A stretch of 60,666 nt of DNA. Origin: Pseudanabaena sp. M53BS1SP1A06MG (GTDB lineage: Bacteria; Cyanobacteriota; Cyanobacteriia; Pseudanabaenales; Pseudanabaenaceae). The stretch's first letter is position 1; every line of letters starts with the position of its first letter. The notes under the pieces were generated by a model, which worked only from the letters and a program-made list of their open reading frames with translations, was not told the origin of the DNA and searched no databases. Below are positions 34,504 through 47,982 of this stretch, piece after piece. Position numbers and translations under genes: made by a program. The DNA is taken from contig JADBWH010000061.1 in the NCBI GenBank assembly GCA_020404105.1, forward strand, positions 1 to 60,666. The letters run 5' to 3'.

Positions 34504-36078
34504 CTAAACCTTAGTATTTTCAATGCGTTGAAATATAGGAGTGGGTATTCCGAGCATCTGACCTGATTGCAGTATTCCCCAATTTGTATGACTCCAATCA
34601 GGTGGATTAGCTTCATCAAAACTTAATCCTAATTGTTGGTAAGCAGCAATACTAAGGTTTGATGTAATTGGAGCAATCAGATAAGCCGCTATCCTTACAG
34701 ACTCCAACAAAGCATACAAAGTTTCGTTAACTTCTTTTTGTTTTCCTGCTTTGAATTGTTTCCACGGTGTGGTCTCGTCAATTAATTTGTTACAGTTCCA
34801 AATCAATTCTAATATTTTTTCACAAGCTGCTCGAAAATTAAGATTTTGATAATCACTTGCCACGCGATCGCCTAAATTTGAGGCTTGTTCGATCACTGGT
34901 TTAATTAAATTTGATACCTCGCTGGGATCGCTGGGATCAATTGCAGGTATAGTTCCTTGACAATATTTATTTACCATTCCTAGACTGCGATTGAGTAAAT
35001 TACCGAGACTGTTAGCGAGATCAGCATTAACAATTGAGATAAATCTCTCTTCACTAAAGTCACCATCTTTACCGAATTCAATTTCTTTAAGGAAGTAGTA
35101 ACGAATAGCATCTGCCCCAAATCGATCAACTAGATCATAGGGATCAATGGTATTACCTAAGGTCTTACCCATTTTGAGCCCATCTTTTGTGAGCAATCCA
35201 TGACCAAATACGCGCTTAGGTAAAGCTAGTCCTGCTGACATCAACATCGCTGGCCAATAAATCGCATGAAATCTTAATATATCCTTACCAATGATATGCA
35301 AATTGAAGGGATACCACTTCTTGAGTGCATTTTCTAAGGTTGGTTCATCATCGGGATCAAGCAAAGCTGTTACATAACCAAGCAAAGCATCAAACCAAAC
35401 ATAAATAGTATGGGTGGGATCGATAGGGATCGGGAACCCCCAATCAAGGTTAACGCGAGAGATAGAAAAATCCTGCAAGCCTTGCTTCATAAAGCCAAGA
35501 ACTTCGTTGCGACGGCTTTCAGGCTGAATAAAGTCAAGATTCATTTCGTGAAATTGAATGAGTGCGTCTTGATATTTCGATAGACGGAAGAAATAGTTGG
35601 GCTCATCTCGCCATTCACACACAACATTGGTATGAATCGGGCAATGATGGCTGGTCGGAAGTTCGCGTTCTTCTTTAAATTCTTCGCAAGCCACGCAGTA
35701 CCAGCCCTTTTGCTGATTTAAGTAAATGTCACCAGAATCATAGACCCGTTGAAAAAACTCATTCACGATCGCTTGATGTTTGGGTGCAGTGGTGCGCGTA
35801 AAGCGGTCAAAGCGAATATTTAGTCTTTCCCAAAGTGTATAAAATTCCGCAACTGTGCGATCGCAATGATCTTGGGGCGATAGATTATTTTTCTCGGCTG
35901 TACGCTGAATTTTTTGTCCATGCTCATCAGTACCTGTTACAAACATTACAGGATGACCTTTGAGTCGATAGAACCGTGCAAAAGCGTCGGCAGCGATCGT
36001 CGGATAGGCGCTGCCAATATGCGGACGATCATTGACGTAAAAAAGTGGTGTAGTTAAAGCAATCGGTTCTAAAGACAT
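34504..36078 (-). CDS. metG: Methionyl-tRNA synthetase
   Basis: A 524-residue class I synthetase. HIGH is HIGSAYP (near residue 21), the connective domain has the Cys-containing WYCVACEEF, and KMSKS appears as LKMGKTLGNTID (near 304). The anticodon-binding helical domain ends the protein; there is no C-terminal tRNA-binding (EMAP) extension. It is divergent from tadA. Confidence 0.97.
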   Translation of the reverse strand: MSLEPIALTTPLFYVNDRPHIGSAYPTIAADAFARFYRLKGHPVMFVTGTDEHGQKIQRTAEKNNLSPQDHCDRTVAEFYTLWERLNIRFDRFTRTTAPKHQAIVNEFFQRVYDSGDIYLNQQKGWYCVACEEFKEERELPTSHHCPIHTNVVCEWRDEPNYFFRLSKYQDALIQFHEMNLDFIQPESRRNEVLGFMKQGLQDFSISRVNLDWGFPIPIDPTHTIYVWFDALLGYVTALLDPDDEPTLENALKKWYPFNLHIIGKDILRFHAIYWPAMLMSAGLALPKRVFGHGLLTKDGLKMGKTLGNTIDPYDLVDRFGADAIRYYFLKEIEFGKDGDFSEERFISIVNADLANSLGNLLNRSLGMVNKYCQGTIPAIDPSDPSEVSNLIKPVIEQASNLGDRVASDYQNLNFRAACEKILELIWNCNKLIDETTPWKQFKAGKQKEVNETLYALLESVRIAAYLIAPITSNLSIAAYQQLGLSFDEANPPDWSHTNWGILQSGQMLGIPTPIFQRIENTKV

Positions 36079-36151
36079 AGGGTACTCAATTCACGGGTAA
36101 TACCATTTTGCAAAAAAATGGTGGTAAATGTAACATTTTTCACCAAAAGTA

Positions 36152-36616
36152 ATGAATAACCTTCAAACTCATCAAAATTGGATGGATCAAGCGATCTCCT
36201 TGGCGCAACAGGCAGGAGAGGCGGGTGAAATTCCTGTAGGGGCGATTATTGTCAATCATCAGGGCAAAGTGATTGGCACAGGAGGAAATCACAAAGAGCG
36301 AGATCAAGATCCTACTGCTCATGCTGAGATGGTGGCGATCCGTGAGGCTGCGCGGGTATTAAAAGATTGGCATCTCACAGGTTGCACCCTCTATGTCACT
36401 TTAGAACCCTGCCCTATGTGTGCAGGAGCAATTTTGCAAGCGCGGATTAGGACTTTAGTCTACGGTGCTGATGATCCCAAAACAGGCTCAATTCGTACAG
36501 TCGCTAATTTACCCGATAGTCCCGTTTCTTTTCACAAGTTAGAAGTGATCGCAGGCATTTGTGAGCAGGAATGCCAAGAATTATTGCAAGCTTGGTTTAA
36601 AAATCTCAGGATTTGA
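36152..36616 (+). CDS. tadA: tRNA-specific adenosine(34) deaminase TadA
   Basis: A 154-residue zinc deaminase converting wobble A34 to inosine in tRNA-Arg. Zn ligands and the catalytic Glu: H57-A-E59 in PTAHAEMVA, and Cys87 and Cys90 in LEPCPMCAGAI. The length is typical. It converges with a Uma2 gene 14 bp away. Confidence 0.95.
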   Translation: MNNLQTHQNWMDQAISLAQQAGEAGEIPVGAIIVNHQGKVIGTGGNHKERDQDPTAHAEMVAIREAARVLKDWHLTGCTLYVTLEPCPMCAGAILQARIRTLVYGADDPKTGSIRTVANLPDSPVSFHKLEVIAGICEQECQELLQAWFKNLRI

Positions 36617-36630
36617 TACCAGATTGCCTT

Positions 36631-37284
36631 CTAAGCATTTACGGCAATTTGTTCGGAAAACCAGATTGCGGCTTCAGTATTCGTTTTTGTAGCTAACAGT
36701 TCCACGGTTTGTTCTAACAAGGCGATCACCAAATTTGGCAAGACATAAGAAACCTCGCATTGTTGATAAACGCCAGTCTCATCTAATTTAAAAGCAAATA
36801 GGCGATAAGCACGAACATCAATCACCCAATATTCAGAAATCCCTAAGTCTGCGTACAGCCTCTTCTTTTCATCTAAATCGATCGCCAAAGTCGTATCAGA
36901 GATTTCACCAACTAAATCAGGCGATCGCCAATTGTCCAGATCAATAAACCGCGATTGACCAGTTTTCCAAGTGGGTACATCTTCACCAACATACACAACA
37001 ATATCAGGGGCAATAGCTCTACGTCCCTTTTTTTCTAACTGACAGCCCCCAAAAGTACTTAATTTGACATCTGGAAATTTTGCCGCCCAAAAAGCCAAAA
37101 TCATGGCAAATAGGTCGCCAAATCTAGCGTGATTAATCACTTCTGCGCCCATTTCTACCCACAAGCGTTGATTATTGAAAAACAATTTACAGCGATCGCT
37201 ATTTTCCTCATCTCGCAGCGCTTCATAGTCTTGCCAAGTCGCTTGCTGCCATTGTTGAGTAGGTTTTAGGGTTATTTGGCACAT
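36631..37284 (-). CDS. Uma2 family (DUF820) nuclease-like protein
   Basis: A 217-residue Uma2 protein: AIAPDIVVYVGED (Asp) near residue 86, SPDLVGEISDTTLAIDLDEK near 115 and YADLGISEYWVIDVRAYRL near 135. It overlaps the upstream lipoprotein gene by 13 bp, so the two are probably co-transcribed. No coiled-coil tail. Confidence 0.85.
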   Translation of the reverse strand: MCQITLKPTQQWQQATWQDYEALRDEENSDRCKLFFNNQRLWVEMGAEVINHARFGDLFAMILAFWAAKFPDVKLSTFGGCQLEKKGRRAIAPDIVVYVGEDVPTWKTGQSRFIDLDNWRSPDLVGEISDTTLAIDLDEKKRLYADLGISEYWVIDVRAYRLFAFKLDETGVYQQCEVSYVLPNLVIALLEQTVELLATKTNTEAAIWFSEQIAVNA

Positions 37285-37736
37285 AGCGTATTTATCGAAT
37301 CGACCAAATCGCTCTCCTTACCTGCCGCAGTTTCTAAATCCTGTTTAGCTTTGGTCTGAGCATTGGTGTCCTTCGCTTCTACCGCCTTTGCCTGAGCCTT
37401 TAGCGACGATGACACATCTCCGTACATACTCAAGAGTTTAGTTTGCAACTCCTTAAGCTGTGAGTCATTAACAGCGATCGATTGCGTCTCAGTGCGAATT
37501 TGATCAATTTTGTCCGCAAGCTGCGTAAAGCCTGCTGCATCCTTGGGAGCTACTAAATCTTTGGTTTTATTGGCAACCGTAACAAATTTGTTACATTGGA
37601 CAACTCGATTTTCCCCACAACCATATAGGAGTAACCCCATACTTAAAGCAGTCATACCAAGAACATTGTAACGATTGCGCCGACTCGATGAATTATGGAA
37701 TGAAGACTTTTGAAGTTGCATTATGGTGTTTGCCAA
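37272..37736 (-). CDS. Putative lipoprotein
   Basis: A 154-residue protein. A basic N-terminus (SSRRNRYN) is followed by a hydrophobic stretch and lipobox LLYGC, so Cys40 would be lipidated and the protein placed on a membrane. The rest is helical and charged (TKDLVAPKDAAGFTQLADKI, LKELQTKLLSMYGDV), a possible coiled coil. No family is recognised. Start ATG 37736 or 37721 cannot be separated. It overlaps the Uma2 gene at its 3' end. Confidence 0.65.
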   Translation of the reverse strand: MANTIMQLQKSSFHNSSSRRNRYNVLGMTALSMGLLLYGCGENRVVQCNKFVTVANKTKDLVAPKDAAGFTQLADKIDQIRTETQSIAVNDSQLKELQTKLLSMYGDVSSSLKAQAKAVEAKDTNAQTKAKQDLETAAGKESDLVDSINTLCAK

Positions 37737-37811
37737 TAGTCCAAATTTATTCTGCTGGGGTCTAAAAATTCTAAAATGTTTTAGTTAAGCTAACTCAAGA
37801 GATTTTGAACT

Positions 37812-39497
37812 ATGTCCGATAATCGCCGCAGTCGTGCAATTACCGAAGGCGTTCAGCGATCGCCTAACCGCGCTATGTTACGCGCCGTTGGTTTCCAAGA
37901 CTCAGATTTTACTAAACCTATTGTCGGTGTTGCAAGCGCCCACAGCACAATTACTCCTTGCAACATGGGCATTGCGCCCTTAGCTATCCGCGCCGAAGCA
38001 GGAATTCGGGCTGCGAATGGGATGCCCCAAGTTTTTGGCACAATCACCATCAGCGATGGGATCTCCATGGGAACCGAGGGGATGAAGTATTCCCTCGTTT
38101 CCCGTGATGTTATTGCGGACTCCATCGAAACAGCTTGCACAGGTCAGAGCATGGATGGCGTTTTAGCGATCGGCGGCTGTGATAAGAATATGCCAGGGGC
38201 AATGATCGCTATGGCAAGAATGAACATTCCTGCGGTGTTTATCTACGGCGGCACAATTGAACCAGGGCATTTAGAAGGTGAAGACCTCACCGTAGTCAGT
38301 GCCTTTGAAGCAGTTGGACAATACAGCGCGGGTCGAATCGACGAAGTAAGATTGATGTCCGTAGAGCGCAATGCTTGTCCGGGAGCTGGTTCCTGCGGTG
38401 GTATGTATACGGCTAATACCATGTCTTCGGCTTTTGAAGCAATGGGCATGAGTCCGATATACTCTTCCACCATGTCCGCCGTTGCGCCAGAGAAAGGGGA
38501 AAATACTGAACTTGCAGGCAAAATTCTCGTTAATGCCATTCGTAATAACCTATGTCCCCGCGATATCATCACTCGCAAATCGATCGAAAATGCGATTTCC
38601 GTTGTTATGGCAGTGGGTGGTTCTACTAATGCCGTTCTGCACTTTTTAGCGATCGCCCATTCCGCAGGTGTGGAATGGAAGCTTGATGATTTTGAGCGCA
38701 TTCGTGAGCGTGTCCCCGTTCTTTGTGACCTCAAGCCTTCAGGTCGCTACGTTGCCACCGACCTCCACAAAGCAGGTGGTATTCCTCAAGTAATGAAGAT
38801 GCTTTTGGTGCATGGGTTATTACATGGCGACTGCATCACGATCACTGGTCAAACCGTTGAAGAATTGCTCAAAGATATTCCTGCCGAACCTCGCGCTGAT
38901 CAAGATGTGATCCGTCCTTGGGATCGCCCCATGTATAAGCAAGGACATCTCGCCATCCTTAAAGGCAATCTTGCAGAAGAAGGGGCTGTTGCGAAAATCT
39001 CTGGTGTCAAAAATCCGATCATCACTGGACCTGCTCGCGTTTTTGAGTCAGAAGAAGATTCTCTCGCAGCCATTCTCGATAATAAGATCAATCCTGGGGA
39101 TGTCTTAGTGATTCGTTATGAAGGACCTAAGGGTGGACCTGGGATGCGGGAAATGCTAGCGCCTACCAGTGCAATTATCGGCGCGGGTCTGGGTGATTCC
39201 GTTGGCTTAATCACAGATGGACGTTTTTCTGGTGGTACATACGGCATGGTCGTTGGTCACGTTGCCCCTGAAGCCTATGTTGGTGGCACGATCGCTTTAG
39301 TCCAAGAAGGCGACTCGATCACGATTGATGCTCATCAGCGTTTGATTCAACTCAATGTCAGTGAGGAGGAACTAGCCGCACGCCGTGCTAATTGGAAAGC
39401 TCCTGCCCCTCGCTACACCAAGGGTGTTTTGGCTAAATACGCTACCCTTGTTTCGACTAGCAGTAAAGGTGCTGTAACTGATTTAAATCTGTTTTAG
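37812..39497 (+). CDS. ilvD: Dihydroxy-acid dehydratase
   Basis: A 561-residue Fe-S dehydratase in valine, leucine and isoleucine synthesis. Cluster and active-site segments: [23 protein letters not shown] and [16 protein letters not shown]; near the end [20 protein letters not shown]. The single-Cys pattern at each position is consistent with a [2Fe-2S]-type plant/cyanobacterial enzyme. It stands alone and ends in a strong terminator. Confidence 0.96.
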   Translation: MSDNRRSRAITEGVQRSPNRAMLRAVGFQDSDFTKPIVGVASAHSTITPCNMGIAPLAIRAEAGIRAANGMPQVFGTITISDGISMGTEGMKYSLVSRDVIADSIETACTGQSMDGVLAIGGCDKNMPGAMIAMARMNIPAVFIYGGTIEPGHLEGEDLTVVSAFEAVGQYSAGRIDEVRLMSVERNACPGAGSCGGMYTANTMSSAFEAMGMSPIYSSTMSAVAPEKGENTELAGKILVNAIRNNLCPRDIITRKSIENAISVVMAVGGSTNAVLHFLAIAHSAGVEWKLDDFERIRERVPVLCDLKPSGRYVATDLHKAGGIPQVMKMLLVHGLLHGDCITITGQTVEELLKDIPAEPRADQDVIRPWDRPMYKQGHLAILKGNLAEEGAVAKISGVKNPIITGPARVFESEEDSLAAILDNKINPGDVLVIRYEGPKGGPGMREMLAPTSAIIGAGLGDSVGLITDGRFSGGTYGMVVGHVAPEAYVGGTIALVQEGDSITIDAHQRLIQLNVSEEELAARRANWKAPAPRYTKGVLAKYATLVSTSSKGAVTDLNLF

Positions 39498-39506
39498 TTA
39501 ATTGCA

Positions 39507-39547
39507 AGTAAAGAGAGGTTTGTACGCAAGTCTCTCTTTACTTTTTT
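39507..39547 (+). terminator. Terminator of ilvD
   Basis: AGTAAAGAGAG / CTCTCTTTACT with a 14-nt loop, followed by TTTTT. Confidence 0.92.
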
Positions 39548-39708
39548 GGCATAAAAGTAAAGTAGCGATCGCTTTGAGTTGATGAGATTTTAGCTAAATT
39601 ACTATTTGTTTGAAGTGCAGTAAAGGCGATCACTATTTCAAATTTTGAATCACTTGGCCAGCAGAATACTTACACTTTTAAATTTACATGACTGAAAATA
39701 CCTATCTT

Positions 39709-40821
39709 TTAACTGCTACTAGTAAGTTGTAAGTATTTAAGCTTAAATGCATCTCCTACTTCCTTAGACGTTGGTGGTTCCCCTTTATTTTGGAGAAATA
39801 ACATTTCTAATACAGCAATGTATATTTCACCCAGTGTTGTTGTAATTGCTGCGGCTGTAGTAGCAGCAATTGTCCCACCAAGGACTGAACCAACTCCAGG
39901 AATAAGTTTAAGAAGGTTTGATACAATTGCTCGTCCTGCCAATGTTCCTCCTGATCCAGCTAAAATACTCCCTACTAATGTACTGAGAAAACTATGATCA
40001 ATTGACAAACCAAAAGTAGCAGAAATACCTGCAAGCATTCCTACTTGTATTGGCACTATGGCTACTGCATCTGAAAAAGGAATAGGAGTAACTGCTATTC
40101 CACCTGCACTAACTGCGGCGGCAGCTACTATTCAATGAGATTTTTGTTTTTTTAGAGCAATATCTACTTTCTGTGCAGCTACAAAAGCTCTTTTTTGTCC
40201 TTCAGGAACCAATTCAAAGGTCAAGTCTACAAGTTCTTTTAGACCAATAGCAGGTTTAATATTCCCATCATCATCTTCTTCAGGAAGAGCACGAACTCGA
40301 ACTGTATTTTTTGCTAAAGGTAATAATGTTTGAACTATATCGCGAAATCCTTTGTCAGATTTTAAGGAACGAATTTTAGTAATTACCGCAACAACAGGCA
40401 TATATTCTGCAAGCATTTTAACTAGTTCTTGTTCAGCATCCTGTACTCGGCGTGAATCTTCAAGGATGCATATCCAAGCAACATGAATATGTTTTTTAGG
40501 ATCAATATCTTTCCTACGTTCACTGACAAGTGTTCATAGTTCTTTCATTGTGTTCTCAAAATCAGCCATTTCAAGCCCCCGACTGTCAAAAATAGAAAGT
40601 GGAATCCCCTCTTTCTTGATTTCTCGTGTATTTGGAGTGACTGGACGACCTTGACCCGTTTCAGCCATATTTCCTTGAAATATCGCGTTGATAAGTGTGC
40701 TTTTTCCAACACCAGTAGCACCAGCAATCAAAATATTCACATTACCTCTTTCTTTAAGAGCATCTTTAATCGCACCTTGTACTAAAGAGTCAAAATCAAA
40801 ATCTTCAGACTGAAAATCCAT
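39709..40821 (-). pseudogene. DUF697-type GTPase interrupted by two in-frame TGA codons
   Basis: One frame of 371 codons runs from ATG 40821 to 39709, broken only by TGA at 40534-40536 and TGA at 40132-40134. The parts join smoothly. The N-terminal part has G1 GATGVGKST (34-42) and switch-II-like DSRG. The middle has AVITKIRS (G4 TK), and the C-terminal part is a Gly/Ala-rich DUF697 membrane domain (TPIPFSDAVAIVPIQVGM, LKLIPGVGSVLGGTIAA). It is most simply a pseudogene of a YcjF/Era-like GTPase. No frameshift has accumulated, so it is either recent or read through. Confidence 0.85.
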
Positions 40822-44819
<3,998 letters not shown>

Positions 44820-44827
44820 CTTTTAGC

Positions 44828-44867
44828 GCAAAAAAAGAGAGGTGGCTTTGCCACCTCTCTTTTTTGC
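44828..44867 (+). terminator. Terminator of apcE
   Basis: GCAAAAAAAGAGAGGTGGC / GCCACCTCTCTTTTTTGC around TTT. A strong stem with A and T tracts. Confidence 0.93.
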
Positions 44868-44921
44868 TATATGGCGATTACTGAAAAGAATTCTATAGTT
44901 GTTTTGAATAAACTTTAAAGG

Positions 44922-44974
44922 GGCTTCGACTTCGCTCAGATCTCTTACGCTGAGGGCTGAGCGAAGTTGAAGCC
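44922..44974. repeat. Inverted repeat GGCTTCGACTTCGCTCAG
   Basis: GGCTTCGACTTCGCTCAG (44922-44939) and CTGAGCGAAGTTGAAGCC (44957-44974) pair with one wobble. Repeats with this core are common between genes in cyanobacteria. It sits between apcE and the dihydroorotase-like gene. Confidence 0.75.
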
Positions 44975-45067
44975 GTAGGTACTTTAATTAATCGCCGCAA
45001 GTCCATTAACCCGAACTGAAGTTAAATTAAAGTAAATTAAAGCTCTAGGTTAATCTAAGCCCCAGAG

Positions 45068-46303
45068 CTATATAACTTTACCCATCAGCGATCGCCCGAT
45101 GTAACTACTATTTTTTGATGGCGAAGCGATCTCTTTTGCCTCAACTAGCCATTCCCAGTTTGGATCAAAAAAAGTTACTAGTTGCGGTTGAGGGAGTCCA
45201 AGGATTTTGGCAGGATTAATGCTTAGCGCTTTCCATAATTCATTCGCAGTTAGTAATCTTGTAGTTACTAGGTTTTGCCAAAGTACAGGAATTGCTAATT
45301 CCAAACCGATCGCCCCAACAGGAGCTATCTCAAAGGGAACAACTTTTTCCTCATAGGTACAGGGGGTATGATCGATCACGATCGCATCGATGGCTCCAGA
45401 ACGAATACCTGCAATGAGTGCAAGGCGATCGCCTTCGCTACCAAGGGGGGGCATCAAGCGTAGATTGGGATCGTAACTGGCTAAATCACGATCACAATGG
45501 CAAAGATGAAGCCAAGTCGCACTTGCAGTTATGGGCAATCCATCGTTTTTGGCTTGGGCGATTAGTTCTACACTTTGCGCTGTAGAGATTCGCATGAAAT
45601 GAGAGGGAGCTTTGGTGAGGCGGACTAATTCGATGAGAGCCGCAAGGGATGATGTTTCGGCGGCGGCGGGATAGCCCGTCATGCCGTACTGCAAAGACCA
45701 TTTCCCCTCACGGATCACCCCACTGCCAGCAAGATCAGGATTTTGCGGAAATAGAGCGATCAGTTTGCCCAATGGCTTGAGATATTCCATCGCTCGGCGC
45801 ACTAACAGAAGATTTGCGATCGGTTTACTATCGGTAAAGCCAATGACGGATTCGGCAAGTTCTGCCATGTCTGTTAGTTGTTTTCCCTCTATACCTTTGG
45901 TAATTGCCCCCCAAGGTTGCAGGCGATCGCCATATTTCTGCCGAACATTGCGCCAAAATTCAAGTGCAGCAATATCATCGATCGCAGGTTGAGTATTCGG
46001 CAAAATCCCCACAGTACTAAAACCACCATTTTTTGCAGCTTGGACTAATTCTGCAATGGTTTCTCTTGATTCATGCCCCGGTTCACCGCTAGTACTATAC
46101 AAATCAATTGCCCCAGATCCGAAAATTAGCCCTGATCGCTCATCAATATTGGTATTTTCAGGAATTTGGTTAGCATCACAATCTAGATGAATTTGGCGAT
46201 CGCCATCTATGAATACATCAGCAAATTTGTCAGTAGAATTTGCATCAAGAATGCGTACCTGTTTGAAGAGGGTTGGATACGCAAGGGAATTTTCTAAAGG
46301 CAT
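45068..46303 (-). CDS. pyrC: Dihydroorotase-like protein with altered metal site
   Basis: A 411-residue amidohydrolase. The fold follows dihydroorotase: SGEPGHESRETIAELVQAAKNGGFSTVGILPNTQPAI, GAITKGIEGKQLTDM (bridging Lys retained), IDHTPCTYEEKVVPFEIAPVG (catalytic Asp retained). But the usual HxH of DxHxH is YxT here (GAIDLYSTSGEPG), and the later metal His of CHxST is Arg (MRISTAQSVE). It may be a catalytically dead PyrC paralogue or a divergent cyanobacterial enzyme. An independent pyrC may exist elsewhere. Confidence 0.75.
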   Translation of the reverse strand: MPLENSLAYPTLFKQVRILDANSTDKFADVFIDGDRQIHLDCDANQIPENTNIDERSGLIFGSGAIDLYSTSGEPGHESRETIAELVQAAKNGGFSTVGILPNTQPAIDDIAALEFWRNVRQKYGDRLQPWGAITKGIEGKQLTDMAELAESVIGFTDSKPIANLLLVRRAMEYLKPLGKLIALFPQNPDLAGSGVIREGKWSLQYGMTGYPAAAETSSLAALIELVRLTKAPSHFMRISTAQSVELIAQAKNDGLPITASATWLHLCHCDRDLASYDPNLRLMPPLGSEGDRLALIAGIRSGAIDAIVIDHTPCTYEEKVVPFEIAPVGAIGLELAIPVLWQNLVTTRLLTANELWKALSINPAKILGLPQPQLVTFFDPNWEWLVEAKEIASPSKNSSYIGRSLMGKVI

Positions 46304-46383
46304 AACAAAACGATTTTCTTTTTAATGTATAGCGCGATGGTTAGAAAATCCTAAAAAGTATGATGATCTTTAAGTCACCACAC

Positions 46384-47400
46384 TTATTGAACAATATTTA
46401 GTGATTTTTGATTTTGGTAATAGCTGCGCCATTGCCATTTTCCCTGTGCATCAACATTTGGAGTGAGTACACGCACATCAAGAGAATTTAAGCCAATTTC
46501 TTGGACAACTAGTTCAGGATAGCGATCACCATTAATCTCCTGAATGCCATAGAGTGCATAGCTACTCACACTGTCATTTATAAAGGAGAGAGCCCTTGTA
46601 TGGGTCAAAATTGGTTCTGCATTCCAATCATTACCTGATTTACGGAGCATTACCAACATGCTGTACTCTTGGCGCTCAAGAGCTGGGCGAGATAAAAAAT
46701 CTCTCCAAATTTGGGGTTCAAAGCCTATTGGACGCTGAGAGTTATCGAGGCGCAAGCCTGCTATGATCTCAGGCTGATTATCCCCGTCAATATCTACACA
46801 TACAAGTGAGGCTATCGCTACCTGTGAAGTTGCTGCTTTACTTGCCCCTAATTTTAAAAATAAACTGCGGGACTTACTTAATACAAGGGGTTGAATGCGG
46901 CTAGGGCAATTAAAAAAATAAGTGAGTTCACTATTTGTATTTAGATGATCGCTTCCTACAATCGTTAAATTCGACTGCTTTAATACAGTGGGATCAAAGC
47001 CCTTGGTGGGTTGATTTTTGTCATTAGGATTTGGCTCTTGTACTTTAAAACTAGCGATCGCGCCAAATGTCTCGGAACCTCGCACCGCACTAACTTGAAA
47101 CATTCCCAAAGGCTTACCAAATTGCACTAAAGAGAACTTGCTGCCGATGGGGATCGATTGCACTACCCGATCTAAACTGCCTAGTTGTTCTACAAGATCC
47201 GACGGCACAATTCCCTCAATTGTCTTGCCATCAGGAGAAGCCTGAATAAACAAAAATATCGGTACAGGTAACTTCGTTTCTTCGGATTTTTTGTCGTTAT
47301 TCGGACTCAGGCAAGCATTAGTACCAATCACAATTCCTAAAGTAATCAGAGAGCCAAGAGCCCCATGGCAAAATTTATACGTGAATTGTCTAAATGGCAT
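46384..47400 (-). CDS. Putative exported or lipid-anchored protein, function unknown
   Basis: About 338 residues from ATG 47400. The N-terminus (PFRQFTYKF, then a hydrophobic stretch ending IGTNAC) resembles a lipoprotein signal, though the lipobox is poor. The mature part has one FG-GAP-like segment, CVDIDGDNQPEIIAGLRL, and later EINGDRYPELVVQEIG, both Asp/Asn-rich loops that suggest a calcium-binding repeat protein. The frame opens to 47463, but that region is inside a hairpin. Confidence 0.6.
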   Translation of the reverse strand: MPFRQFTYKFCHGALGSLITLGIVIGTNACLSPNNDKKSEETKLPVPIFLFIQASPDGKTIEGIVPSDLVEQLGSLDRVVQSIPIGSKFSLVQFGKPLGMFQVSAVRGSETFGAIASFKVQEPNPNDKNQPTKGFDPTVLKQSNLTIVGSDHLNTNSELTYFFNCPSRIQPLVLSKSRSLFLKLGASKAATSQVAIASLVCVDIDGDNQPEIIAGLRLDNSQRPIGFEPQIWRDFLSRPALERQEYSMLVMLRKSGNDWNAEPILTHTRALSFINDSVSSYALYGIQEINGDRYPELVVQEIGLNSLDVRVLTPNVDAQGKWQWRSYYQNQKSLNIVQ

Positions 47401-47428
47401 AATGGGCGATTGGTCTAGAAAAGTATTT

Positions 47429-47479
47429 CCAAATAGAATGTTAGGTGGTTGCTGAGCAACCACCTAACATTCTATTTGG
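47429..47479. other. Perfect 24-bp-stem hairpin upstream of the putative lipoprotein
   Basis: The arms 47429-47452 and 47456-47479 are exactly complementary around TGA. It lies between two minus-strand genes, about 85 bp past the stop of the first. It may terminate that gene, but the distance is unusual. Confidence 0.8.
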
Positions 47480-47565
47480 ATTCCATCACCTTCTTTAATC
47501 GCTTAACGGCTAAATTAAAACGTTCTTGAGAGATCAAGCTTGTCTTCAGGTGATGAAAACAGGCT

Positions 47566-47982
47566 TTAATTATCATGCTTTTGATCTCGTTTTACCGATT
47601 TCTCTTCATTACTCTTAGTCAAAGGTAAAGCAATCACCTGATGGCGATATAACCGATACATCAAATACATGCAAGCCACAAAATATCCTGAGCTTAAAGT
47701 TGCTTTGATTAATTCTGTTGTGACTTGAATTGACTGACCATCTTTGGGGATACCTCCCATTGCACCATAGGCGATCGCCCAAGTCACCATCAAGGCGATC
47801 GCCACTTGACTGACATTACGCAACTTGCGACTACTTCTCTGCCGCACCAAGGTGATTGCTGATGGGATCATTCCAAATACAGGCATCAAACAGAAAAACA
47901 TTGTAATTCTGTCCTTAGTCGAATCACGAGATATTTGATCAGGAGTTTCAATTTGGTGACCGCGTTGAGGATAACGACTCAT
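47566..47982 (-). CDS. Hypothetical membrane protein
   Basis: A 138-residue protein with about three hydrophobic segments (about 26-45 MFFCLMPVFGMIPSAITLV; 58-76 VAIALMVTWAIAYGAMG; 95-110 SGYFVACMYLMYRLY) and polar ends. No family is recognised. It lies upstream of the lipoprotein gene on the same strand. Confidence 0.6.
   Translation of the reverse strand: MSRYPQRGHQIETPDQISRDSTKDRITMFFCLMPVFGMIPSAITLVRQRSSRKLRNVSQVAIALMVTWAIAYGAMGGIPKDGQSIQVTTELIKATLSSGYFVACMYLMYRLYRHQVIALPLTKSNEEKSVKRDQKHDN

Noticed and set aside
47401-47463. Upstream start at 47463 for the putative lipoprotein
   Set aside because: That ATG lies in the 24-bp hairpin; ATG 47400 begins a normal signal sequence.
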